From Elymus sibiricus (taxonomy: Eukaryota; Streptophyta; Magnoliopsida; Poales; Poaceae): a DNA stretch of 64,000 nucleotides. How positions within the stretch are numbered: the stretch's first letter is position 1; each line of letters begins with the position of its first letter. Location: the NCBI GenBank assembly GCA_039707655.1, contig CM077673.1, positions 6,334,001 through 6,398,000 on the forward strand. Reading direction: 5' to 3'. Both the position numbers and the translations under genes were made by a program. This document shows, piece after piece, positions 20,009 to 33,090 of this stretch. The notes beneath the pieces are model-generated. The model was not told the origin of the DNA and did not search any database. It saw only the letters and a list, made by a program, of their open reading frames with translations.

Positions 20009-22130
20009 GAATAATAGCATAGAAAACTGGTCAGACTGGACCAAATCTGCGAGTTCTGGCGAGGTCCCCGTAAGCGGACCCCATGGTTCCCCGAACGTCT
20101 CGATCGTCCCAAGACCCAAAATCAGTGAGTAATAGCATAGAAAACTGGCCGGAACAGACAAAATCTGCTAGTTTTGGCGAGGTCCCGGTAACCGGTCCAC
20201 GGGCTTCCCCGAATTTCGGACGGCCACGACAACCAAAAAAACAGTGAATAATAGCATAGAAATCTGGTCAGAATGGACAAAATCTGCGAGTTTTGGCGAG
20301 GTCCCCGTAAGCGAACCCCGGGGTTCCCCGAACATTTGGATCGCCCCGGGACCCATAACCAGTGAGTAATAGCATAGAAAACAGGTAAGAATGGACCAAA
20401 TCTGCGAGTTTTGGCGATGTCACCGTAGCCGGTCCACAGGCTTCCCCGAACGTTCGGACGACCAAGACAACCAAAAAACAGTGAATAATAGCACAGAAAA
20501 CTAGTAAGAATGGACCAAATCTGCGAGTTTTGGCGAGGTCCCCGTAACCGGACCCCGGGCTTCCCCGAACGTTCGGACGACCACGACAACCAAAAAACAG
20601 TGAATAATAGCATAGAAAACTGGTAAGAATGGACCAAATCTGCGAGTTTTGGCAAGGTCCCCGGGCATCCCCAAATGTTGGGACGACCACAACAACCAAA
20701 AACAGTGAATAATAGCATAGAAAACAGGTAAGAATGGACCAAATCTGCGAGTTTTGGCGAGGTCCCCGTAAGCGGACCCCATGGTTCCCCGAACGTGTCG
20801 ATCGTCCCGAGACCCAAAATCAGTGAGTAATAGCATAGAAAACTGGCCGGAACAGACAAAATCTGCTAGTTTTGGCGAGGTCCCGGTAACCGGTCCACGG
20901 GCTTCCCCGAATGTTCGGACGGCCACGACAACCAAAAAAACAGTGAATAATAGCATAGAAATCTGGTCAGAATGGACAAAATCTGCGAGTTTTGGCGAGG
21001 TCCCCGTAAGCGGACCCCGGGGTTCCCCGAACATTTGGATCGCCCCGGGACCCATAATCAGAGAGTAATAGCATAGAAAACAGGTAAGAATGGACCAAAT
21101 CTGCGAGTTTTGGCGATGTCCCCGTAACCGGTCCACGGGCTTCCCCGAAAGTTCGGACGACCAAGACAACCTAAAAACAGTGAATAATAGAACAGGAAAC
21201 TAGTAAGAATGGACCAAATCTGCGAGTTTTGGTGAGGTCCCCGTAACCGGACCCTGGGCTTCCCCGAACGTTCGGACGACCACGACAACCAAAAAACAGT
21301 GAATAATAGCATAGAAAACTGGTAAGAATGCACCAAATTTGCGAGTTTTGGCAAGGTCCCCGTAACCGGACCCCGAGCATCCCCAAATGTTGGGACGACC
21401 ACAAAAACCAAAAACTGTGAATAATAGCATAGAAAACTGGTCAGACTGGACCAAATCTGCGAGTTCTGGCGAGGTCCCCGTAAGCGGACCCCATGGTTCC
21501 CCGAACGTCTCGATCGTCCCAAGACCCAAAATCAGTGAGTAATAGCATAGAAAACTGGCCGGAACAGACAAAATCTGCTAGTTTTGGCGAGGTCCCGGTA
21601 ACCGGTCCACGGGCTTCCCCGAATGTTCGGACGGCCACGACAACCAAAAAAACAGTGAATAATAGCATAGAAATCTGGTCAGAATGGACAAAATCTGCGA
21701 GTTTTGGTGAGGTCCCCGTAAGCGAACCCCGGGGTTCCCCGAACATTTGGATCGCCCCGGGACCCATAATCAGAGAGTAATAGCATAGAAAACAGGTAAG
21801 AATGGACCAAATCTGCGAGTTTTGGCGATGTCACCGTAACCGGTCCACGGGCTTCCCCGAACGTTCGGATGACCAAGACAACCAAAAAACAGTGAATAAT
21901 AGCACAAAAAACTAGTAAGAATGGACCAAATCTGCGAGTTTTGGCGAGGTCCCCGTAACCGGACCCCGGGCTTCCCCGAACGTTCGGACGACCACGACAA
22001 CCAAAAAACAGTGAATAATAGCATAGAAAACAGGTAAGAATGGACCAAATCTGCTAGTTTTGGCAAGGTCCCCGTAACCGGACCCCGAGCATCCCCAAAT
22101 GTTGGGACGACCACAACAACCAAAAACAGT
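20009..22130. repeat. 17-monomer super-repeat, copy 3, with F retained (2122 bp)
   Basis: Units 20009-20706 (698), 20707-21418 (712) and 21419-22130 (712). This copy keeps the F monomer (22013-22130, with CTGCTAGTTTTGGCAAGG), as in the first module at 14463-14580, so it is the outer, undeleted end of the amplified segment. Confidence 0.92.
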
Positions 22131-22839
22131 GAATAATAGCATAGAAAACTGGTCAGACTGGACCAAATCTGCGAGTTCTGGGAGGTCCCCGTAAGCGGAC
22201 CCCATGGTTCCCCGAACGTCTCGATCGTCCCAAGACCCAAAATCAGTGAGTAATAGCATAGAAAACTGGCCGGAAAAGACAAAATCTGCTAGTTTTGGCG
22301 AGGTCCCGGTAACCGGTCCACGGGCTTCCCCGAATTTCGGACGGCCACGACAACCAAAAAACAGTGAATAATAGCATAGAAATCTGGTCAGAATGGACAA
22401 AATCTGCGAGTTTTGGCGAGGTCCCCGTAAGCGAACCCCGGGGTTCCCCGAACATTTGGATCGCCCCGGGACCCATAACCAGTGAGTAATAGCATAGAAA
22501 ACAGGTAAGAATGGACCAAATCTGCTAGTTTTGGCGATGTCACCGTAACCGGTCCACAGGCTTCCCCGAACGTGCGGACGACCAAGACAACCAAAAAACA
22601 GTGAATAATAGCACAGAAAACTAGTAAGAATGGACCAAATCTGCGAGTTTTGGCGAGGTCCCCGTAACCGGACCCCGGGCTTCCCCGAACGTTCGGGCGA
22701 CCACGACAACCAAAAAACAATGAATAATAGCATAGAAAACTGGTAAGAATGGACCAAATCTGCGAGTTTTGGCAAGGTCCCCGTAACCGGTCCCCGAGCA
22801 TCCCCAAATGTTGGGACGACCACAACAACCAAAAACAGT
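22131..22839. repeat. 709-bp HOR unit with shortened A' and B
   Basis: Matches 14581-15288. A' lacks one base (TTCTGGGAGG), and B lacks one G (GAATTTCGG) and one A of the A-tract. It has GTGCGGACG in D and CCCCGAGCATCC in F. It closes the second 3.5-kb module. Confidence 0.9.
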
Positions 22840-25671
22840 GAATAATAGCATAGAAAACAGCTAAGAATGGACCAAATCTGCGAGTTTTGGCGAGGTCCCC
22901 GTAAACGGACCCCATGGTTCCCCGAACGTTTCGATCGTCCCGAGACCCAAAATCAGTGAGTAATAGCATAGAAAACTGGCCGGAAAAGACAAAATCTGCT
23001 AATTTTGGCAAGGTCCCGGTAACCGGTCCACGGGCTTCCCCGAATGTTCGGACGGCCACGACAACCAAAAAAACAGTGAATAATAGCATAGAAATCTGGT
23101 CAGAATGGACAAAATCTGCAATTTTTGGCGAGGTCCCCGTAAGCAGACCCCGGGGTTCCCCGAACATTTGGATCGCCCCGGGACCCATAATCAGAGAGTA
23201 ATAGCATAGAAAACAGGTAAGAATTGACCAAATCTGCGAGTTTTGGCGATGTCCCCGTAACCGGTCCACGGGCTTCCCCGAACGTTCGGACGACCACGAC
23301 AACCAAAAAACAGTGAATAATAGAACAGGAAACTAGTAAGAATGGACGAAATCTGCGAGTTTTGGTGAGGTCCCCGTAACCGGACCCTGGGCTTCCCCGA
23401 ACGTTCGGACGACCACGACAACCAAAAAACAGTGAATAATAGCATAGAAAACTGGTAAGAATGCACCAAATTTGCGAGTTTTGGCAAGGTCCCCGTAACC
23501 GGACCCCGAGCATCTCCAAATGTTGGGACGACCACAACAACCAAAAACAGTGAATAATAGCATAGAAAACTGGTCAGACTGGACCAAATCTGCGAGTTCT
23601 GGCGAGGTCCCCGTAAGCGGACCCCATGGTTCCCCGAACGTCTCGATCGTCCCAAGACCCAAAATCAGTGAGTAATAGCATAGAAAACTGGCCGGAACAG
23701 ACAAAATCTGCTAGTTTTGGCGAGGTCCCGGTAACCGGTCCACGGGCTTCCCCGAATTTCGGACGGCCACGACAACCAAAAAAACAGTGAATAATAGCAT
23801 AGAAATCTGGTCAGAATGGACAAAATCTGCGAGTTTTGGCGAGGTCCCCGTAAGCGAACCCCGGGGTTCCCCGAACATTTGGATCGCCCCGGGACCCATA
23901 ACCAGTGAGTAATAGCATAGAAAACAGGTAAGAATGGACCAAATCTGCGAGTTTTGGCGATGTCACCGTAGCCGGTCCACAGGCTTCCCCGAACGTTCGG
24001 ACGACCAAGACAACCAAAAAACAGTGAATAATAGCACAGAAAACTAGTAAGAATGGACCAAATCTGCGAGTTTTGGCGAGGTCCCCGTAACCGGACCCCG
24101 GGCTTCCCCGAACGTTCGGACGACCACGACAACCAAAAAACAGTGAATAATAGCATAGAAAACTGGTAAGAATGGACCAAATCTGCGAGTTTTGGCAAGG
24201 TCCCCGGGCATCCCCAAATGTTGGGACGACCACAACAACCAAAAACAGTGAATAATAGCATAGAAAACAGGTAAGAATGGACCAAATCTGCGAGTTTTGG
24301 CGAGGTCCCCGTAAGCGGACCCCATGGTTCCCCGAACGTGTCGATCGTCCCGAGACCCAAAATCAGTGAGTAATAGCATAGAAAACTGGCCGGAACAGAC
24401 AAAATCTGCTAGTTTTGGAGAGGTCCCGGTAACCGGTCCACGGGCTTCCCCGAATGTTCGGACGGCCACGACAACCAAAAAAACAGTGAATAATAGCATA
24501 GAAATCTGGTCAGAATGGACAAAATCTGCGAGTTTTGGCGAGGTCCCCGTAAGCGGACCCCGGGGTTCCCCGAACATTTGGATCGCCCCGGGACCCATAA
24601 TCAGAGAGTAATAGCATAGAAAACAGGTAAGAATGGACCAAATCTGCGAGTTTTGGCGATGTCCCCGTAACCGGTCCACGGGCTTCCCCGAAAGTTCGGA
24701 CGACCAAGACAACCTAAAAACAGTGAATAATAGAACAGGAAACTAGTAAGAATGGACCAAATCTGCGAGTTTTGGTGAGGTCCCCGTAACCGGACCCTGG
24801 GCTTCCCCGAACGTTCGGACGACCACGACAACCAAAAAACAGTGAATAATAGCATAGAAAACTGGTAAGAATGCACCAAATTTGCGAGTTTTGGCAAGGT
24901 CCCCGTAACCGGACCCCGAGCATCCCCAAATGTTGGGACGACCACAAAAACCAAAAACTGTGAATAATAGCATACAAAACTGGTCAGACTGGACCAAATC
25001 TGCGAGTTCTGGCGAGGTCCCCGTAAGCGGACCCCATGGTTCCCCGAACGTCTCGATCGTCCCAAGACCCAAAATCAGTGAGTAATAGCATAGAAAACTG
25101 GCCGGAAAAGACAAAATCTGCTAGTTTTGGCGAGGTCCCGGTAACCGGTCCACGGGCTTCCCCGAATTTCGGACGGCCACGACAACCAAAAAACAGTGAA
25201 TAATAGCATAGAAATCTGGTCAGAATGGACAAAATCTGCGAGTTTTGGCGAGGTCCCCGTAAGCGAACCCCGGGGTTCCCCGAACATTTGGATCGCCCCG
25301 GGACCCATAACCAGTGAGTAATAGCATAGAAAACAGGTAAGAATGGACCAAATCTGCTAGTTTTGGCGATGTCACCGTAACCGGTCCACAGGCTTCCCCG
25401 AACGTGCGGACGACCAAGACAACCAAAAAACAGTGAATAATAGCACAGAAAACTAGTAAGAATGGACCAAATCTGCGAGTTTTGGCGAGGTCCCCGTAAC
25501 CGGACCCCGGGCTTCCCCGAACGTTCGGGCGACCACGACAACCAAAAAACAATGAATAATAGCATAGAAAACTGGTAAGAATGGACCAAATCTGCGAGTT
25601 TTGGCAAGGTCCCCGTAACCGGTCCCCGAGCATCCCCAAATGTTGGGACGACCACAACAACCAAAAACAGT
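22840..25671. repeat. Third version of the 3.5-kb module (2832 bp, one HOR shorter)
   Basis: Units 22840-23551 (712), 23552-24249 (698), 24250-24961 (712) and 24962-25671 (710). Compared with the first module one 712-bp unit is missing between the third and last units. The third and fourth units are joined at A' (24962), which carries the private GCATACAAAACTGG. GTTTTGGAGAGG in B near 24416 is another private marker, shared only with the copy at 27248. Confidence 0.91.
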
Positions 25672-28600
25672 GAATAATAGCATAGAAAACAGCTAAGAAT
25701 GGACCAAATCTGCGAGTTTTGGCGAGGTCCCCGTAAACGGACCCCATGGTTCCCCGAACGTTTCGATCGTCCCGAGACCCAAAATCAGTGAGTAATAGCA
25801 TAGAAAACTGGCCGGAAAAGACAAAATCTGCTAATTTTGGCAAGGTCCCGGTAACCGGTCCACGGGCTTCCCCGAATGTTCGGACGGCCACGACAACCAA
25901 AAAAACAGTGAATAATAGCATAGAAATCTGGTCAGAATGGACAAAATCTGCAATTTTTGGCGAGGTCCCCGTAAGCAGACCCCGGGGTTCCCCGAACATT
26001 TGGATCGCCCCGGGACCCATAATCAGAGAGTAATAGCATAGAAAACAGGTAAGAATTGACCAAATCTGCGAGTTTTGGCGATGTCCCCGTAACCGGTCCA
26101 CGGGCTTCCCCGAACGTTCGGACGACCACGACAACCAAAAAACAGTGAATAATAGAACAGGAAACTAGTAAGAATGGACGAAATCTGCGAGTTTTGGTGA
26201 GGTCCCCGTAACCGGACCCTGGGCTTCCCCGAACGTTCGGACGACCACGACAACCAAAAAACAGTGAATAATAGCATAGAAAACTGGTAAGAATGCACCA
26301 AATTTGCGAGTTTTGGCAAGGTCCCCGTAACCGGACCCCGAGCATCTCCAAATGTTGGGACGACCACAACAACCAAAAACAGTGAATAATAGCATAGAAA
26401 ACTGGTCAGACTGGACCAAATCTGCGAGTTCTGGCGAGGTCCCCGTAAGCGGACCCCATGGTTCCCCGAACGTCTCGATCGTCCCAAGACCCAAAATCAG
26501 TGAGTAATAGCATAGAAAACTGGCCGGAACAGACAAAATCTGCTAGTTTTGGCGAGGTCCCGGTAACCGGTCCACGGGCTTCCCCGAATTTCGGACGGCC
26601 ACGACAACCAAAAAAACAGTGAATAATAGCATAGAAATCTGGTCAGAATGGACAAAATCTGCGAGTTTTGGCGAGGTCCCCGTAAGCGAACCCCGGGGTT
26701 CCCCGAACATTTGGATCGCCCCGGGACCCATAACCAGTGAGTAATAGCATAGAAAACAGGTAAGAATGGACCAAATCTGCGAGTTTTGGCGATGTCACCG
26801 TAGCCGGTCCACAGGCTTCCCCGAACGTTCGGACGACCAAGACAACCAAAAAACAGTGAATAATAGCACAGAAAACTAGTAAGAATGGACCAAATCTGCG
26901 AGTTTTGGCGAGGTCCCCGTAACCGGACCCCGGGCTTCCCCGAACGTTCGGACGACCACGACAACCAAAAAACAGTGAATAATAGCATAGAAAACTGGTA
27001 AGAATGGACCAAATCTGCGAGTTTTGGCAAGGTCCCCGGGCATCCCCAAATGTTGGGACGACCACAACAACCAAAAACAGTGAATAATAGCATAGAAAAC
27101 AGGTAAGAATGGACCAAATCTGCGAGTTTTGGCGAGGTCCCCGTAAGCGGACCCCATGGTTCCCCGAACGTGTCGATCGTCCCGAGACCCAAAATCAGTG
27201 AGTAATAGCATAGAAAACTGGCCGGAACAGACAAAATCTGCTAGTTTTGGAGAGGTCCCGGTAACCGGTCCACGGGCTTCCCCGAATGTTCGGACGGCCA
27301 CGACAACCAAAAAAACAGTGAATAATAGCATAGAAATCTGGTCAGAATGGACAAAATCTGCGAGTTTTGGCGAGGTCCCCGTAAGCGGACCCCGGGGTTC
27401 CCCGAACATTTGGATCGCCCCGGGACCCATAATCAGAGAGTAATAGCATAGAAAACAGGTAAGAATGGACCAAATCTGCGAGTTTTGGCGATGTCCCCGT
27501 AACCGGTCCACGGGCTTCCCCGAAAGTTCGGACGACCAAGACAACCTAAAAACAGTGAATAATAGAACAGGAAACTAGTAAGAATGGACCAAATCTGCGA
27601 GTTTTGGTGAGGTCCCCGTAACCGGACCCTGGGCTTCCCCGAACGTTCGGACGACCACGACAACCAAAAAACAGTGAATAATAGCATAGAAAACTGGTAA
27701 GAATGCACCAAATTTGCGAGTTTTGGCAAGGTCCCCGTAACCGGACCCCGAGCATCCCCAAATGTTGGGACGACCACAAAAACCAAAAACTGTGAATAAT
27801 AGCATACAAAACTGGTCAGACTGGACCAAATCTGCGAGTTCTGGCGAGGTCCCCGTAAGCGGACCCCATGGTTCCCCGAACGTCTCGATCGTCCCAAGAC
27901 CCAAAATCAGTGAGTAATAGCATAGAAAACTGGCCGGAACAGACAAAATCTGCTAGTTTTGGCGAGGTCCCGGTAACCGGTCCACGGGCTTCCCCGAATG
28001 TTCGGACGGCCACGACAACCAAAAAAACAGTGAATAATAGCATAGAAATCTGGTCAGAATGGACAAAATCTGCGAGTTTTGGTGAGGTCCCCGTAAGCGA
28101 ACCCCGGGGTTCCCCGAACATTTGGATCGCCCCGGGACCCATAATCAGAGAGTAATAGCATAGAAAACAGGTAAGAATGGACCAAATCTGCGAGTTTTGG
28201 CGATGTCACCGTAACCGGTCCACGGGCTTCCCCGAACGTTCGGATGACCAAGACAACCAAAAAACAGTGAATAATAGCACAAAAAACTAGTAAGAATGGA
28301 CCAAATCTGCGAGTTTTGGCGAGGTCCCCGTAACCGGACCCCGGGCTTCCCCGAACGTTCGGACGACCACGACAACCAAAAAACAGTGAATAATAGCATA
28401 GAAAACAGGTAAGAATGGACCAAATCTGCTAGTTTTGGCAAGGTCCCCGTAACCGGACCCCGAGCATCCCCAAATGTTGGGACGACCACAACAACCAAAA
28501 ACAGTGAATAATAGCATAGAAAACTGGTCAGACTGGACCAAATCTGCGAGTTCTGGGAGGTCCCCGTAAGCGGACCCCATGGTTCCCCGAACGTCTCGAT

Positions 28601-29201
28601 CGTCCCAAGACCCAAAATCAGTGAGTAATAGCCTAGAAAACTGGCCGGAAAAGACAAAATCTGCTAGTTTTGGCGAGGTCCCGGTAACCGGTCCACGGGC
28701 TTCCCCGAATTTCGGACGGCCACGACAACCAAAAAACAGTGAATAATAGCATAGAAATCTGGTCAGAATGGACAAAATCTGCGAGTTTTGGCGAGGTCCC
28801 CGTAAGCGAACCCCGGGGTTCCCCGAACATTTGGATCGCCCCGGGACCCATAACCAGTGAGTAATAGCATAGAAAACAGGTAAGAATGGACCAAATCTGC
28901 TAGTTTTGGCGATGTCACCGTAACCGGTCCACAGGCTTCCCCGAACGTGCGGACGACCAAGACAACCAAAAAACAGTGAATAATAGCACAGAAAACTAGT
29001 AAGAATGGACCAAATCTGCGAGTTTTGGCGAGGTCCCCGTAACCGGACCCCGGGCTTCCCCGAACGTTCGGACGACCACGACAACCAAAAAACAGTGAAT
29101 AATAGCATAGAAAACTGGTAAGAATGGACCAAATCTGCGAGTTTTGGCAAGGTCCCCGGGCATCCCCAAATGTTGGGACGACCACAACAACCAAAAACAG
29201 T
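25672..29201. repeat. Fourth version of the 3.5-kb module (3530 bp)
   Basis: Units 25672-26383 (712), 26384-27081 (698), 27082-27793 (712), 27794-28505 (712) and 28506-29201 (696). It shares GTTTTGGAGAGG and GCATACAAAACTGG with the previous module, so these two are closest relatives. The last unit has the 105-bp F (29097-29201), where the first module has a full-length F. Confidence 0.9.
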
Positions 29202-29319
29202 GAATAATAGCATAGAAAACAGGTAAGAATGGACCAAATCTGCGAGTTTTGGCGAGGTCCCCGTAAGCGGACCCCATGGTTCCCCGAACGTGTCGATCGT
29301 CCCGAGACCCAAAATCAGT

Positions 29320-29435
29320 GAGTGCATAGAAAACTGGCCGGAACAGACAAAATCTGCTAGTTTTGGCGAGGTCCCGGTAACCGGTCCACGGGCTTCCCCG
29401 AATGTTCGGACGGCCACGACAACCAAAAAAACAGT
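29320..29435 (+). repeat. 116-bp B monomer with 4-bp deletion (type copy)
   Basis: GAGTAATAGCATAG is reduced to GAGTGCATAG, removing AATA and the tandem TAA-TAG stops at this joint. It first appears here and then recurs in every 946-bp and 708-bp unit to about 59.1 kb. It is never seen before 29 kb, so it dates the younger part of the array. Confidence 0.92.
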
Positions 29436-29791
29436 GAATAATAGCATAGAAATCTGGTCAGAATGGACAAAATCTGCGAGTTTTGGCGAGGTCCCCGTAA
29501 GCGGACCCCGGGGTTCCCCGAACATTTGGATCGCCCCGGGACCCATAATCAGAGAGTAATAGCATAGAAAACAGGTAAGAATGGACCAAATCTGCGAGTT
29601 TTGGCGATGTCCCCGTAACCGGTCCACGGGCTTCCCCGAAAGTTCGGACGACCAAGACAACCTAAAAACAATGAATAATAGAACAGGAAACTAGTAAGAA
29701 TGGACCAAATCTGCGAGTTTTGGTGAGGTCCCCGTAACCGGACCCTGGGCTTCCCCGAACGTTCGGACGACCACGACAACCAAAAAACAGT

Positions 29792-29910
29792 GAATAATAG
29801 CATAGAAAACTGGTAAGAATGCACCAAATCTGCGAGTTTTGGCGAGGTCCCCGTAACCGGACCCCGGGCTTCCCCGAACGTTCGGACGACCACGACAACC
29901 AAAAAACAGT
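29792..29910 (+). repeat. F/E hybrid monomer
   Basis: Begins as F-beta (CTGGTAAGAATGCACC) and switches to an E/D-like body (GGCGAGGTCC, GGGCTTCC, GAACGTTCGG, six A). It joins sequence related to units of the 27.1-27.8 kb and 28.1-28.5 kb kind, and is the joint of the 1523-bp duplication. Confidence 0.87.
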
Positions 29911-30028
29911 GAATAATAGCATAGAAAACAGGTAAGAATGGACCAAATCTGCTAGTTTTGGCAAGGTCCCCGTAACCGGACCCCGAGCATCCCCAAATGT
30001 TGGGACGACCACAACAACCAAAAACAGT

Positions 30029-31432
30029 GAATAATAGCATAGAAAACTGGTCAGACTGGACCAAATCTGCGAGTTCTGGGAGGTCCCCGTAAGCGGACCC
30101 CATGGTTCCCCGAACGTCTCGATCGTCCCAAGACCCAAAATCAGTGAGTAATAGCATAGAAAACTGGCCGGAAAAGACAAAATCTGCTAGTTTTGGCGAG
30201 GTCCCGGTAACCGGTCCACGGGCTTCCCCGAATTTCGGACGGCCACGACAACCAAAAAACAGTGAATAATAGCATAGAAATCTGGTCAGAATGGACAAAA
30301 TCTGCGAGTTTTGGCGAGGTCCCCGTAAGCGAACCCCGGGGTTCCCCGAACATTTGGATCGCCCCGGGACCCATAACCAGTGAGTAATAGCATAGAAAAC
30401 AGGTAAGAATGGACCAAATCTGCTAGTTTTGGCGATGTCACCGTAACCGGTCCACAGGCTTCCCCGAACGTGCGGACGACCAAGACAACCAAAAAACAGT
30501 GAATAATAGCACAGAAAACTAGTAAGAATGGACCAAATCTGCGAGTTTTGGCGAGGTCCCCGTAACCGGACCCCGGGCTTCCCCGAACGTTCGGACGACC
30601 ACGACAACCAAAAAACAGTGAATAATAGCATAGAAAACTGGTAAGAATGGACCAAATCTGCGAGTTTTGGCAAGGTCCCCGGGCATCCCCAAATGTTGGG
30701 ACGACCACAACAACCAAAAACAGTGAATAATAGCATAGAAAACAGGTAAGAATGGACCAAATCTGCGAGTTTTGGCGAGGTCCCCGTAAGCGGACCCCAT
30801 GGTTCCCCGAACGTGTCGATCGTCCCGAGACCCAAAATCAGTGAGTGCATAGAAAACTGGCCGGAACAGACAAAATCTGCTAGTTTTGGCGAGGTCCCGG
30901 TAACCGGTCCACGGGCTTCCCCGAATGTTCGGACGGCCACGACAACCAAAAAAACAGTGAATAATAGCATAGAAATCTGGTCAGAATGGACAAAATCTGC
31001 GAGTTTTGGCGAGGTCCCCGTAAGCGGACCCCGGGGTTCCCCGAACATTTGGATCGCCCCGGGACCCATAATCAGAGAGTAATAGCATAGAAAACAGGTA
31101 AGAATGGACCAAATCTGCGAGTTTTGGCGATGTCCCCGTAACCGGTCCACGGGCTTCCCCGAAAGTTCGGACGACCAAGACAACCTAAAAACAATGAATA
31201 ATAGAACAGGAAACTAGTAAGAATGGACCAAATCTGCGAGTTTTGGTGAGGTCCCCGTAACCGGACCCTGGGCTTCCCCGAACGTTCGGACGACCACGAC
31301 AACCAAAAAACAGTGAATAATAGCATAGAAAACTGGTAAGAATGCACCAAATTTGCGAGTTTTGGCAAGGTCCCCGTAACCGGACCCCGAGCATCCCCAA
31401 ATGTTGGGACGACCACAAAAACCAAAAACTGT
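30029..31432. repeat. 13-monomer super-repeat, copy 2, with unit end replaced (1404 bp)
   Basis: Unit 30029-30724 (696) matches 28506-29201, and 30725-31432 (708) starts like 29202 with the 4-bp-deleted B at 30843-30958. Here F is a normal F-beta ending in ACAAAAACCAAAAACTGT, so the F/E hybrid of copy 1 is absent. Confidence 0.9.
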
Positions 31433-32144
31433 GAATAATAGCATAGAAAACTGGTCAGACTGGACCAAATCTGCGAGTTCTGGCGAGGTCCCCGTAAGCG
31501 GACCCCATGGTTCCCCGAACGTCTCGATCGTCCCAAGACCCAAAATCAGTGAGTAATAGCATAGAAAACTGGCCGGAACAGACAAAATCTGCTAGTTTTG
31601 GCGAGGTCCCGGTAACCGGTCCACGGGCTTCCCCGAATGTTCGGACGGCCACGACAACCAAAAAAACAGTGAATAATAGCATAGAAATTTGGTCAGAATG
31701 GACAAAATCTGCGAGTTTTGGCGAGGTCCCCGTAAGCGAACCCCGGGGTTCCCCGAACATTTGGATCGCCCCGGGACCCATAATCAGAGAGTAATAGCAT
31801 AGAAAATAGGTAAGAATGGACCAAATCTGCGAGTTTTGGCGATGTCACCGTAACCGGTCCACGGGCTTCCCCGAACGTTCGGACGACCAAGACAACCAAA
31901 AAACCGTGAATAATAGCACAAAAAACTAGTAAGAATGGACCAAATCTGCGAGTTTTGGCGAGGTCCCCGTAACCGGACGCCGGGCTTCCCCGAACGTTCG
32001 GACGACCACGACAAACAAAAAACAGTGAATAATAGCATAGAAAACTGGTAAGAATGGACCAAATCTGCGAGTTTTGGCAAGGTCCCCGTAACCGGTCCCC
32101 GGGCATCCCCAAATGTTGGGACGACCACAACAACCAAAAACAGT

Positions 32145-33090
32145 GAATAATAGCATAGAAAACAGGTAAGAATGGACCAAATCTGCGAGTTTTGGCGAGG
32201 TCCCCGTAAACGGACCCCATGGTTCCCCGAACGTTTCGATCGTCCCGAGACCCAAAATCAGTGAGTAATAGCATAGAAAACTGGCCGGAAAAGACAAAAT
32301 CTGCTAGTTTTGGCGAGGTCCCGGTAACCGGTCCACGGGCTTCCCCGAATGTTCGGACGGCCACGACAACCAAAAAAACAGTGAATAATAGCATAGAAAA
32401 CAGGTAAGAATTGACCAAATCTGCGAGTTTTGGCGAGGTCCCCGTAAGCGGACCCCATGGTTCCCCGAACGTGTCGATCGTCCCGAGACCCAAAATCAGT
32501 GAGTGCATAGAAAACTGGCCGGAACAGACAAAATCTGCTAGTTTTGGCGAGGTCCCGGTAACCGGTCCACGGGCTTCCCCGAATGTTCGGACGGCCACGA
32601 CAACCAAAAAAACAGTGAATAATAGCATAGAAATCTGGTCAGAATGGACAAAATCTGCGAGTTTTGGCGAGGTCCCCGTAAGCGGACCCCGGGGTTCCCC
32701 GAACATTTGGATCGCCCCGGGACCCATAATCAGAGAGTAATAGCATAGAAAACAGGTAAGAATGGACCAAATCTGCGAGTTTTGGCGATGTCCCCGTAAC
32801 CGGTCCACGGGCTTCCCCGAACGTTCGGACGACCAAGACAACCAAAAAACAGTGAATAATAGAACAGGAAACTAGTAAGAATGGACCAAATCTGCGAGTT
32901 TTGGTGAGGTCCCCGTAACCGGACCCTGGGCTTCCCCGAACGTTCGGACGACCACGACAACCAAAAAACAGTGAATAATAGCATAGAAAACTGGTAAGAA
33001 TGCACCAAATTTGCGAGTTTTGGCAAGGTCCCCGTAACCGGACCCCGAGCATCCCCAAATGTTGGGACGACGACAACAACCAAAAACTGT
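32145..33090. repeat. 946-bp eight-monomer HOR variant (type copy)
   Basis: Order A 32145-32262, B 32263-32382, D/A hybrid 32383-32500, B with the 4-bp loss 32501-32616, then C, D, E and F to 33090. I count 14 such units: starts at 32145, 33803, 38173, 39831, 40777, 42434, 43380 (945 bp), 45036, 46693, 48351, 50008, 51309, 52966 and 56623. None occurs before 32 kb, so this form arose and spread in the second half of the window. Confidence 0.92.
32383..32500 (+). repeat. D/A hybrid monomer (type copy)
   Basis: The start is D (GAAAACAGGTAAGAATTGACC). The remainder is A (GGCGAGG, GTAAGCGGACCCCATGG, GTGTCGATCG, AATCAGT). It is always followed by the B copy with GAGTGCATAG, so hybrid and deletion travel as one haplotype. 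Each of the 14 units of 946 bp holds one. Confidence 0.92.

Larger units (their letters stand above)
28506..30028. repeat. 13-monomer super-repeat, copy 1 (1523 bp)
   Basis: A 696-bp A'-B-C-D-E-F(105) unit followed by an 827-bp seven-monomer unit: A 29202-29319, B with a 4-bp loss 29320-29435, C, D, E, an F/E hybrid 29792-29910, and F 29911-30028. It is followed by a copy of the 696-bp unit at an offset of 1523 bp. Its first half overlaps the end of the fourth 3.5-kb module. Confidence 0.91.

Noticed and set aside
29549..31183. Long minus-strand open frame (544 codons), and a related 457-codon frame at 28287-29660
   Set aside because: The translated text is the satellite monomer read repeatedly, with frame changes at monomer joints. 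The same bases appear in other frames elsewhere. No start context, domain or conserved frame across copies supports coding.
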